Assembly: GCF_032854445.1 (NCBI RefSeq) | Contig: NC_088297.1 | Span: 25,783,915-25,847,914, forward strand | Source of the DNA: Liolophura sinensis | Taxonomy: Eukaryota; Mollusca; Polyplacophora; Chitonida; Chitonidae | Direction: 5' to 3' | DNA: 64,000 bases | In this document: in pieces, positions 1 to 12,483 of the stretch | Layout: each line of letters starts with the position of its first letter | Numbering within the stretch: position 1 is the first letter of the stretch | Made by a program: the position numbers and the translations under genes | Notes under the pieces: model-generated | The model's database searches: none | What the model was told of the DNA's origin: nothing | What the model saw: the letters and a program-made list of their open reading frames with translations, nothing else

Positions 1-1203
1 GTTGTAAAAACTTGATGTGATGTAACTGCATGGTCACATATGGTGAGAACAGGCCACTGAAGAACCCACACAATGTTTCAAAAGCATATTAATTTAATTG
101 ATTGAAAGCATTCTAAAAAAAAAGTGAATATATATACACTATTTTCGTGGACAGTACATACTTCATACTAGCCAGCGTTTCCTTTGCCTGGGAAAAGCAA
201 AGAATGCAGCCTCCTGTCTTCTGTGTTTGTCTGCAACTTGGTGAGTGTGACATAACACACATGTGACATAGGAGTGTGACATACATGTACCGCATGTGGC
301 ATACGAGTGTGAAACACATGTACCACACATGACATACGAGTGTGACATACAAGTACCGCTCAAATGACATACAAGCAGTCAGACTTTTTGCACTCTGTCG
401 CTGGCCCACAACAGCCTGCGCGCGTACAGATAAGTCAGTCCGATTTTTGGCACTGGACAGATATAGAATAATTACCGATCTAAAAATTGCGCTTATCGTG
501 TTTTTTTTAATCTCCCAAGTACATCTAGCTGCATACTCACCTCTTCTCGATTGATACAGTTGCTTCGCTGGAGTGATAGCAGTTGATTCGAACGCAAAAA
601 CTTTCGTAGGATGTTGATGTTGTCGCGAGTAAACTAGCCGTCCCAAAACTAGAACCTGAATTTTTTCCGGACAAGACCTAAACTCTGTGTTACTTTAATT
701 TGCTGGTTTACTAGAAATACATGTAGCTATAAATAATGGAAAATGAGGGCTGAATTCTTTTCTTTCTTCGCTGTGTTCGGTTTGATGCTAATGTCCCATG
801 CGATAAACTTTTTCTGCTCCGAATGAAAATATAATACCAAGTAATTTCCTGTCTTTAAAACAGAATAAGTTCACATTTAGACCTTGAGCACTGCTTTTTC
901 TGAAACCATTTTCCAGATTTAAATTAATTACAGTCTAGTTTTTATTCATTAAGAAACCGGGAATTTGCTCCATGTCCACATATATAACATTGGCATAGCT
1001 ACTTAGTCCTTAATAAATATTATATTTCAACTTTGCATTCAAGAGGTTTACTTGTAACCGCGAGTAAGCCGACAATGACGTCATAATAAGTTTCACTGGC
1101 GGCACCACATTAAACAGAGCGAGGCATGTTTCTAGTTTGATGCCAGAATAAAATCTTAAAAATGCATTGTATATAGACCGATTTTGACCACGACAAGGAT
1201 ATC
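1..1203. other. 5' flank of gene 1, no gene seen
   Basis: AT-rich DNA without a convincing coding exon. The minus-strand open frame at 113-646 has no family resemblance and runs through a small degenerate repeat at about 240-360 (GTGTGACATACATGTACC-like). A stretch at 130-215 resembles 3540-3620, so it is probably part of a dispersed repeat. The promoter and 5' UTR of gene 1 should lie in the right part, but no TATA box or initiator could be fixed. Confidence 0.5.
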
Positions 1204-1336
1204 ATGGGGAAATTGGATATTGATATGCTAAACTACCCATACGGCCAAGGCGGTCTATTCAATGCAAAAAAGTCTAACGTAAGTTCAGAATTAACAAAAA
1301 CCATACGACAGAAGTGGGAAAACGTGGAAAAACCAG
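1204..1336 (+). CDS. Gene 1 exon 1 (start codon)
   Basis: ATG preceded by an in-frame stop at 1174-1176. Encodes MGKLDIDMLNYPYGQGG and onward to EKP. Ends phase 1 at a strong GTAAGT donor (1337). The G left over joins CA of exon 2 to give Ala. Confidence 0.75.
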
Positions 1337-4300
1337 GTAAGTTTGTGTTCACATTCTCTTTCTTTATACTGTTAGTGTTTTTTTGTTTTGCTTGTTTTTT
1401 TTTTGTTTTGCTTGTTTTTTTGTTTAGTTTTTTTTTTCTGACTTTTGTTTTCGACTTAGTACATTAAGTGCATTGATAATGGCTTCAGTATTTACATTTA
1501 CACGTTTTTGTTATGATTTATTTATGAATCCGAATCATATGGAATGAAAGTAGTAGAACTAGAAGCCAAACTACACGTAGACTTGGGAGTCCGACCTCTG
1601 TGGCCTGGGGTTAGTGTGCTAGCTAGCGCAGCACAATGACCCAGGAGCCTCTCACCAATGTAGTCCCAGTGAGTTCAAGTCCAGCTCATGCTGGCTTCCT
1701 CTCGTAGGTGGGAAGATCTTCCAGCAACCTGTGGAAGGTCATGGGTTTCAGGCCATTTCCCTCTTACCATAATGCTGGCCGCCATCATTTAAGCAAAAAA
1801 TTCTTGAGTACAGCATCAGACAACAGTCAAATAAATAATTAGATTAAGCTGACAATTCAAATTCTTAAATTAGAATAGACTGACAAACTTGGAAGTCTCT
1901 ATAAGGACAGATTTTAGACATTTTTAAGTTAGACTTACGTAGACTAAGTGGAAGACAACATTCTGATCCCACAATCTGGTGTATTTGTATTGCAGAATTT
2001 TTCTTGGTGAAATTTTAAACTACAGTACTTATTGACCTAAAGTTTGGTAGGCAAATATACACATTCACAGACACAGGAAGGCCTACAAATACTTTTGATG
2101 CCAACTCTCAAGTTTTGTCCAATAAAAAATTTAATTCAATAAAATTTCACAAAAAGACTCTTAAATGACAATTTAAAGTTGAATGCTAAATTTCAGGTGA
2201 AAACACAATTCATAACATTGTATTCTCATATCTGGTATCCATTTTCATAATGAAACAATATCTGATGAGACAAACAGAAAGCATTATAATGAAGATCTTT
2301 ATCCCCTTGGCTGCAGCACGCTATGTTGTACACAAAGTCACATGTAGGACATCGGACCAATTGATCCTGGCTGAAAACAAATCTTGCTGGACCAAAAACT
2401 ACAAACGTCGTCAGCAGAATCTTCAAATTGGATTTTTCAACCCGATTCAACGACCGTATCAGTGTCTAGGAGGAGATTTCACGCTTGACCCAAAGGAGTT
2501 AATTCAGGATGTTTACAACAAAACACTTTCAAAGAAGGTAGGAGAAGCGCAGGACAGTTCTTCACATGAATACAGCAGTCTGTTTTCAAACATAATTCAT
2601 AATTTTCCTCCAGCTGTAAAAATTCATTTGTTTGCTTAAAAATTTGCTGTACATATTCAAACTGGAACATTTAGGCCAACAAAGTCATTTTCTTCTATCT
2701 TAAACACAAACATGTAATTTCTCATTGAAACTGATGAGATATTGACTCTCATTTTTCAACAACTGAGGCACTAGGGGAAAAGTTTAAAAAAGTTAAAAAA
2801 AAAAAAAAGCTATTAACTTTCTTTTTGAGGATGTAGTTTTGTGGAAGCTAGCTAACACACAAGTACACACAATTCACCTTTCACCTTTATCTTTATTTTT
2901 TAGTTTTGTTTAATGAGTTTATTGGCATTTTTTCTCTAGCAGTCAAAAGAGCGACCAGTGAAGAATAAATGCAAGGATGACACACCTACATGTATATCGT
3001 CGATGGAAACAGAACCTGTGAGTTTATTCCTTCATTTGACAAACTGCTCTGTTGTATGTGATACTTTTTAGTATATTCACATACATACGTTGAACATTTG
3101 TTTCTGGCAGCTTTCAGTGGCAATTAGAAGGTGGTAGGTGACCAATAACTGTTCATGATTAAAGGCAAAGAAAACACTAACATAAATTCTATATCAGATG
3201 AAGGACCATAAAATAGTTCAATATGTTTTTAAAAAATTTTTTTAACCTGGTGAGCTGCCTTAAAATTCTAGCAATATTGGGCCATATTTTGACGTCACAT
3301 CAGGATTTTGTTATATTAACACACACAGAGTAACATTTCATTGATGAAAAGGGATATAAATGTAGATATATACATACATTCACTGAATGGACGTTGAAAC
3401 AAACTACATGTATTTCAAACAAAAAGTACATATTTGACGTCACTGATACCCTCTGGTTCACTACAAACCACCATAGAATCTGATGTTTTAAAACCATTTT
3501 GTTTGGTTGCAAAAATTATACAAAAATAAATTCAACTATTTTCTTGGACAGTTTGTAATGATCTTTCATCGACATATACTTCATTTTAGCGTTTTCTTTG
3601 CCTTAACAAATGGTCTTCTTGTATTGGTGACGAATTCTGACTGATTCAGAGTTGTATTTTCATTATCCACCCTGTCGCCAATAAATAAAACAGTTGTTAT
3701 CCATAAGCAATACATTTTTTACATGCATTCATTTCTGAAGGAAACAAAAACTTTAGAAATTTTTCCTTTGTGTATCTAAAACTGTAGAACAAGATACATA
3801 CATGTATGAGGATCAGATGCAGAACATACATATAGCACTATCCTCCTTTCTTCGTACACCTGCTACTGCACTATCCTCCTGTGTTTGCACTACTGATACA
3901 TGTAGCACTATCCTCCTTTGTTTGTACACGTGATATATGTATCACTATCCTCCTTTGTTTGTACACCTGATACATGTACCAGTATCCTCCTTTGTTTGTA
4001 CACCTGATACATATAGCGCTATCCTCTTTTGTTTGTACACCTGATACATGTACCACTATCCTCCTTTGTTTGCACACCTGATACATGTAGCACTGTCCTC
4101 CTTTGTTTGCACACCTGATACATGTAGCACTATCCTCCTTTGTTTGTACACCTGATACATGTAGCACTATCCTCCTTTGTTTGTACACCTGACACATGTA
4201 GCACTGTCCTCCTTTGTTTGCAGACCTGATACATGTACCAGTATCCTCCTTTGTTTGTACACCTGATACATGTAGCACTATCCTCCTTTGTTTGCATGCC

Positions 4301-7300
4301 TGATACATGTAGCACTATCCTCCTTTGTTTGCACACCTGATACGTGTATCACTATCCTCCTTTGTTTGCACACCTGATACATGTAGCACTATCCTCCTTT
4401 GTTTGTACACCTGATACATGTAGCACTATCCTCCTTTGTTTGCATGCCTGATACATGTAGCACTATCCTCCTTTGTTTGCATGTCTGATACATGTAGCAC
4501 TATCCTCCTTTGTTTGCATGCCTGATACATGTAGCACTATTCTCCTTTGTTTGCATGCCTGATACATGTAGCACTATCCTCCTTTGTTTGTACAGCTGAT
4601 ACATTTAGCACTATCCTCCTTTGTTTGTACGCCTGATACATGTAGCACTATCCTCCTTTGTTTGTACACCTGATACATGTAGCACTATCCTCCTTTGTTT
4701 GTACACCTGATACATGTAGCACTATCATCCTTTGTTTGTACACCTGATACATGTAGCACTATCCTCCTTTGTTTGCATGCCTGATACATGTAGCACTATC
4801 CTCCTTTGTTTGCATGCCTGATACATGTAGCACTATCCTCCTTTGTTTGCAGACCTGATACATGTAGCACTATCCTCCTTTGTTTGTACACCTGATACAT
4901 TTAGCACTATCCTCCTTTGTTTGCACACCTGATACATGTAGCACTATCCTCCTTTGTTTGTACACCTGATACATTTAGCACTCTCCTCCTTTGTTTGTAC
5001 ACCTCATACATGTAGCACTATCCTCCTTTGTTTGTACACCTGATACATGTACCAGTATCCTCCTTTGTTTGCACACCTGATACATGTAGCACTATCCTCC
5101 TTTGTTGTACACCTGATACATGTAGCACTATCCTCCTTTGTTTGTACACCTGATACATGTAGCACTATCCTCCATTGCTTGTACACCTGACACATGTAGC
5201 ACTATTCTCCTTTGTTTGTACACCTGATACATGTAGCTCTATCCTCCTTTGTTTTGTACACCTGATACATGTAGCACTATCCTCCTAATCCTCCTGCATG
5301 AAATAAGCTACATGCAGTGTTTTATTTATTTATATATTTATTTATTTATTTATTTTCAGTCTGCTCCATGTGGCATTTCAGTTTACTTCTTGTGGTATTT
5401 GTGTCTGTAATTTCAGTACACTGCATGTGGTATTTGTTTCTGTAATTTCAGTCTACTCCATGTGGTATTTGTGCCTATAATTTCAGTCTACTCCATGTAG
5501 TATTTATGTCTATAATTCTAGTCTACTCCATGTGGTATTTGTATCTATAATTCCAATCTACTCCATGTGGTATTTGTTTCTGTAATTTCAGTCTACTCCA
5601 TGTGGTATTTGTATCTTTAATTTCTGTATACTGCATGTGGTATTTGTTTCTGTAATTTCGGTCTACAGCATGTGGTATTTGTGTCTATAATTTCAGTGTA
5701 CTCCATATGGTATTTGTGCATATAATTTCAGTCTACTCCATATGGTATTAATGTCTATAATTCCAGTCTACTCCATGTGGTATGTTTGTCTATAATTGTA
5801 GTGTACTCCATGTGGTATTTATATTTATAATTTCAGTATACTCCATGTGGTATTTGTGTCTATAATTCCAGTCTACTCCATGTGGTATTTGTGTCTATGA
5901 TTTCAGTGTACTCCATGTGGTATTTGTTTCTGTAATTCCTGTCTACTCCATGTGGTATTTCTGTCTGTAATTTCAGTCTACTCCATGTGGTATTTGTGTC
6001 CATAATTTCAGTGTACTCCATGTGGTGTTTATGTCTATAATTTCAGTCTACTCCATGTGGTATTTGTGTCTATAATTCCAGTCTACTCCATGTGGTATTT
6101 GTGTGTAATTCCTGTCTACTCCATGTGGTATTTGTGTCTATAATTTCAGTCTACTCCATGTGGTATTTATGTCTATAATTCCAGTCTATTCCATGTGGTA
6201 TTTGTATCTATAATTTCAGTCTACTCCATGTGGTATTTGTGTTTATAATCCCAGTCTATTCCATGTGGTATTTGTGCCCATAATTCCAGTCTACTCCATT
6301 TAGTATTTGTGTCTATAACTTCAGTCTACTCCATGTGGTATTTGTCTCTGTAATTTCAGTTACTCCCTGTGGTATTTGTGTCTGTAATTTCAGTCTACTC
6401 CATGTGGTATTTATGTCTGTAATTTCAGGCTACTCCATGTGGTATTTGTGTCTATAATATCAGTCTACTCCATATGGTGTTTGAGTCTTCTCCATGTGGT
6501 GTTTATGTGTAATTTCAGTCTACTCCATATGGTATTTGGGTGTAATTTCAGTCTGCCCCATGTGGTATTTGTGTGTAATTTCAGTCTACTCCATGTGGTA
6601 TTTGTGTGTAATTTCAGTCTACTCCATGTGGTATTTGTGTGTAATTTCAGTCTACTCCATGTGGTATTTGGGTGTAATTTCAGTCTGCCCCATGTGGTAT
6701 TTGTGTATAATTTCAGCCAAGTACAGGCCCTAAACCGTCCCAGTCAGAAGACGAAGACATCACTCACCTGTCACTCTGGGAACACGTACATGAGTCCAAT
6801 AATCAGGTGCGCTTTGTCTGCGCTGGTCAGCAGTATCATGAGGCCAACAAACTCATCATGGTATGATTCACAAGGGATGAATTTTACGTACATACTAAGT
6901 GACAATGTACTGAGTAGTGGCCAGCCAGTTGTGGACGGAACTACATGGGGATTATTACCTCAGCTTGTCTGTCCGTCCATCAGTCGGTCACTGAACAAAT
7001 TTACGGCATTTTGTTTTTTTAAATAACAGTTCGTCATACTGAAATTAAACTCGTCATATCGCTACACCATGACAACGTTACATGTCCTACAAGTTGGAGT
7101 TTAAGACCGCTTTGTTAATTTTCAAGAAAGGTATGGCTCTTTTTGTCCTGTTGAAACTACTCGTGAGGCTACTCTAAAATAACAGATCTGGTGCAATTTT
7201 TGGGCTGTTCTCATCAATTTTAAACAAAATTATGGCCATGGACTTCGATAAAGTTATTTTTCTCGTGCTTCAAACCGTTAGGGGACATGTATTTTGCCTG

Positions 7301-10300
7301 ACCATTATCTTCAGTTAAACCTTTGATAGTTTGTTCTATCATGGATGTTTTTTTTTATTGTGGAACACTTGTACACAAACACAGAACAACAAGGTGCTAC
7401 ATACATGTGACCTATTTATTACTACTGTAATTCCTCAACCTTTTTGCATGTTTCCAACAAGTTTAATCAGGCATATTTTGGAGCCATTTTTCTGTGTGGG
7501 CTGATAAAATGATATTTTTTGCGAAGCCCTGATATTGGCCAATCCAACCAATGTAGCTTGTCTCCAAGATCAAATTAAGAATGTGGGCACTTGCAATGAA
7601 AAATGGTTCTTTCATATCCGAAAAGTTGAGAAATTAGGGCACTACTAGTACATGTGTTATCACATTGTTTTTATTATAACTACAACTGCTGTTATTATGA
7701 TGATGGACACAGGAGTTTATCCTGTTTATTTATTTGTTTTTATTATCATTATTATTATGTAAGTATTTATTCATTTATTCATTATGATAATTACATGTAT
7801 TATTATTATTATTATTATTACTCTTGTTATTACTGTTATGATGATGATGAAAACAAGGGACATTTATTGATTTATTTATTTATTACCCCAACCACAGGAG
7901 ATGCGTGGTAAACGCTCCAGGTCTGACCTCCAAACCCCAAATATGATGGCCATTAAGTCTGTCACCAGCCTTGTGGACCTGAACATTGGCAAGACATGTG
8001 CAATCGACATCCTGTCCATCCCAAGAACAGACAGCACTGAAGTCGATCAGACGGAAGGGGAGGGGCCCAGTGAGCTGTGCGTTCCCACGGCGATGAAGGC
8101 GGCAACCAGTAGAACCTCAGAGAGTCAGCTCAGGAGTACCACCAGCAGATTGATGGAGATTTATGAACGGTAAACTCATTGTGTGGGGTTTAATATAGAA
8201 GGAATGGTGAACTCATTGTGTGGGGTTTGATAGAGAAGGTATGGTGATCTCATTGTGTGGGGTTTGACAGAGAAGGAACAGTAAACTTATTGTGTGGGGT
8301 TTGATAGAGAAGGAACGGTACACTCATTGTGTGGGGTTTGATAGAGAAGGAATGGTGATCTCATTGTGTGGGGTTTGATAGAGAAGGAACAGTAAACTTA
8401 TTGTGTGGGGTTTAATATAGAAGGAATGGTGAACTCATTGTGTTGGGGTTTGATAGAGAAGGTATGGTGATCTCATTGTGTGGGGTTTGATAGAGAAGGA
8501 ACGGTAAACTCATTGTGTGGGGTTTGATAGAGAAGGAACGGTAAACTCATTGTGTGGGGTTTGATAGAGAAGAAATGGTAAACTCATTGTGTGGGGTTTG
8601 ATAGAGAAGGAACAGTAAACTTATTGTGTGGGGTTTGATAGAGAAGAAATGGTAAACTCATTGTGTGGGGTTTGATAGAGAAGAAATGGTGATCTGATTG
8701 TGTGGGGTTTGATAGAGAAGAAATGGTAAACTCATTGTGTGGGGTTTGATAGAGAAGGAATGGTAAACTCATTGTGTGGGGTTTGATAGAGAAGGAACAG
8801 TAAACTTATTGTGTGGGGTTTGATAGAGAAGAAATGGTAAACTCATTGTGTGGGGTTTGATAGAGAAGAAATGGTGATCTGATTGTGTGGGGTTTGATAG
8901 AGAAGAAATGGTAAACTCATTGTGTGGGGTTTGATAGAGAAGGAATGGTAAACTCATTGTGTGGGGTTTGATAGAGAAGGAATGGTGATCTCATTGTGTG
9001 GGGTTTAATTGAGAAGGTATGGTGATCTCATTGTGTGGGGTTTGATAGAGAAAGAATGGTGAACTCATTGAGTGGGGTTTGATGGAGTAGGAATGGTGAA
9101 CTCATTGAGTGGGGTTTGATAGAGAAGGAATGGTGAACTCATTGAGTGGGGTGTGATAGAGAAAGAACGGTGAACTCATTGTGTGGGGTTTGATAGAGAA
9201 GGAATGGTGAACTCATTGAGTGGGGTGTGATAGAGAAAGAACGGTGAACTCATTGTGTGGGGTTTGATGGAGTAGGAATGGTGAACTCATTGAGTGGGGT
9301 TTGATAGAGAAGGAATGGTGAACTCATTGTGTGGGGTTTGATGGAGTAGGAATGATAAACACATTGGGTGTGGTTTGATAGAGTAAGAATGATAAACACA
9401 TTGGGTGTGATTTGATGGAGTAGGAATGATAAACACATTGGGTGTGGTTTGATGGAGTAGGAATGATAAACACATTGGGTGTGGTTTGATGGAGTAGGAA
9501 TGATAAACACATTGGGTGTGGTTTGATGGAGTAGGAATGATAAACACATTGTGTGGGGTTTGATGGAGTAGGAATGATAAACACATTGGGTGGGGTTTGA
9601 TGGAGTAGGAATGATAAACACATTGGGTGTGGTTTGATGGAGTAGGAATGATAAACACATTGGGTGTGGTTTGATGGAGTAGGAATGATTAACACATTGT
9701 GTGTGGTTTGATGGAGTAGGAATGATAAACACATTGGGTGGGGTTTGATGGAGTAGGAATGATAAACACATTGGGTGGGGTTTGATGGAGTAGGAATGAT
9801 AAACACATTGGGTGTGGTTTGATGGAGTAGGAATGATAAACACATTGGGTGTGGTTTGATGGAGTAGGAATGATAAACACATTGGGTGTGGTTTGATGGA
9901 GTAGGAATGATAAACACATTGGGTGTGGTTTGATGGAGTAGGAATGATAAACACATTGTGTAGGGTTTGATGGAGATGTATACATGTATATGATAAACCT
10001 GATGTGTAGGGTTATATATACTGTAAATGCCTTTTTATTTGCGTGGTACTAAAATTCTCGGATTTCGCGGCAAGCACATTTCTGCGAAAATAAGTGCCAT
10101 CGAATATAAAACCCATGTAAATAATTTATTAATCTAGCATGCGTTACAGTTATAAATTTGTTAACAAGCACTACAGTTCTAATACTTTTTCAAAGACGTT
10201 TATTAGAAATACCTGATAAGAATGTATACAGGCTTTCACAAATCCAGCTTAATTGATCGTCATTTAATCTTGCTTTCTGTTAAGGAGGCTTAATTAGCTC

Positions 10301-12437
10301 TGTCTAGGTATCTCCACATTGCGATGTTGTTGTTGATTTATGGCCGCGGTTAGAGACGTACAAATCCATAATTTGTACTGGGAGTGTGTATGTGATACAA
10401 TATAAATACAATGAGAGATGCTATTTTTTTATTGACTGTACTTGCCTTCAAATCAGATCAGCTTTCCGACGCCACCGATACATCGCTTTGGGGGTTTCCG
10501 CATTTCAAACTTCCTTTTCATAATGTTGATTTCTGAGAAATTTACTCAAATCTGTCACAGTTCACTCAAAATTTCACTCACACTGCTGATGAATGAGAAA
10601 TGAACAGCGAGATTTATTTATATCACATTTAATCCTTCGTCGTCTCCCGGAGTGAGTAACACGAATATTGGCTCACACATCTTTGTCTTATAAGGATTAG
10701 CAGCTTAATCAAAAGTTTAATCAAAAGATTAAAAGCTTTGGAGGATTAACTTCCTTTGTCTGATCAAGTTACTGTATTGTACAGAATTTTTGTCACATCT
10801 TACAGGTACAAACAAGTGTAAATGATAACATTGTTACTTAAATGCTTGAGTTGTTTTATTACTGGACGTTTCTGTATTGAAGTTTGATTTTCGTTTATCA
10901 GTTGTCCAAAAATTCTGGTAAGATCCGAGAAAGTTGATTCCCACGAATATGTCCTCTTACCAAATCCACGAATGTTTATGCATGCGAATAAAAAGGCATT
11001 TACAGTGTACTTCTATTTTGCATGCAGGATTTTGGCTAGACTTTATGATAATGATTACATGCTTCTATTTTGGATGCAGGATTTTGGCTAGACTTTCTGA
11101 TAATGGTTATATACTTCTATTTTGGATGCAGGGTTTGGGCTAGACTTTATGATAATGGTTATATGCTTCTATTTTGGATGCAGAATATTGGCTAGACTTT
11201 ACAATAATGGTTACATGCTTCTATTTTGGATGCAGGATTTGGGCTAGACTTTATGATAATGGTTACATGCTTCTATTTTGGATGCAGGATTTGGGCTAGA
11301 CTTTCTGATAATGGTTATATTCTTCTATTTTGGATACAGGATTTTGGCTAGACTTTCTGATAATGGTTACATACTTCTATTTTGGAAGCAGGATTTGGGC
11401 TAGACTTTATGATAATGGTTACATGCTTCTATTTTGGATGCAGGATTTGGACTAGACTTTCTGATAATGGTTATATTCTTCTATTTTGGATACAGGATTT
11501 TGGGTAGACTTTCTGATAATGGTTACATACTTCTATTTTGGAAGCAGGATTTGGGCTAGACTTTATGATAATGGTTACATGCATCTATTTTGGATACAGG
11601 ATTTTGGCTAGACTTTCTGATAATGGTTATATGCTTCTATTTTGGAAGCAGGATTTTGGCTAGACTTTCTGATAATGGTTACATGCTTCTATTTTGGAAG
11701 CAGGATTTGGGCTAGACTTTCTGATAATGGTTACATACTTCTATTTTGGATGCAGGATTTTGGCTAGACTTTCTGATAATGGTTACATACTTCTATTTTG
11801 GATGCAGGATTTTGGGTAGACTTTCTGGTAATGGTTATATACTTCTATTTTGGATGCAGGATTTTGGTTAGACTTTCTGATAATGGTTATATACTTCTAT
11901 TTTGGATGCAGGATTTGGGCTAGACTTTATGATAATGGTTACATGCTTCTATTTTGGAAGCAGGATTTTGGTTAGGCTTTCTGATAATGGTTACATACTT
12001 CTATTTTGGATGCAGGATTTGGGCTAGACTTTCTGATAATGGTTACATGCTTCTATTTTGGAAGCAGGATTTGGGCTAGACTTTCTGAAAATGGTTACAT
12101 GCTTCTATTTTGGATGCAGGTTACATGTACTCATTCTTATAATTATCTGCCTTTGTTTATAGGGACTATAATCTGTGCAAAATGGCAGAACATTCTGTTC
12201 TAAACCTAGTACACATATCAGGTTCAAACTAATACGAAGTTTTGCTGTTTTCTGATTAATTTATTTATTTGATTGTTGTTTTACGCCGTATTCAAGAACA
12301 TTGCTCTTGTATGACGACTGCTAGCATTAATGGCGGGAGGAAACCGGGAAGGCCACTGAGGAAACCCACTTGGTGTTTTCTACTCTCTATTCTAAATGTT
12401 TGCTGTATATGGGCTTCAGTTTGAAATAAAACAGTAA

Positions 12438-12483
<46 letters not shown>

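Noticed and set aside
113-646. 177-codon minus-strand frame at the left edge
   Set aside because: No recognisable domain, runs through a degenerate repeat, and shows no splice structure.
3871-5195. Minus-strand Cys/Lys-rich repeat frames (CKQRRIVLHVSGVQTKED)
   Set aside because: Product of array A; the frame changes with each 37-bp unit, and there is no start, splice or codon signal.
9250-9985. Three long overlapping minus-strand frames (up to 234 codons, HSYSIKPHPMCLSFLLHQ)
   Set aside because: All three frames are open because the 37-bp unit of array C has no stop on that strand and cycles through frames. This is a repeat artefact, not a gene.
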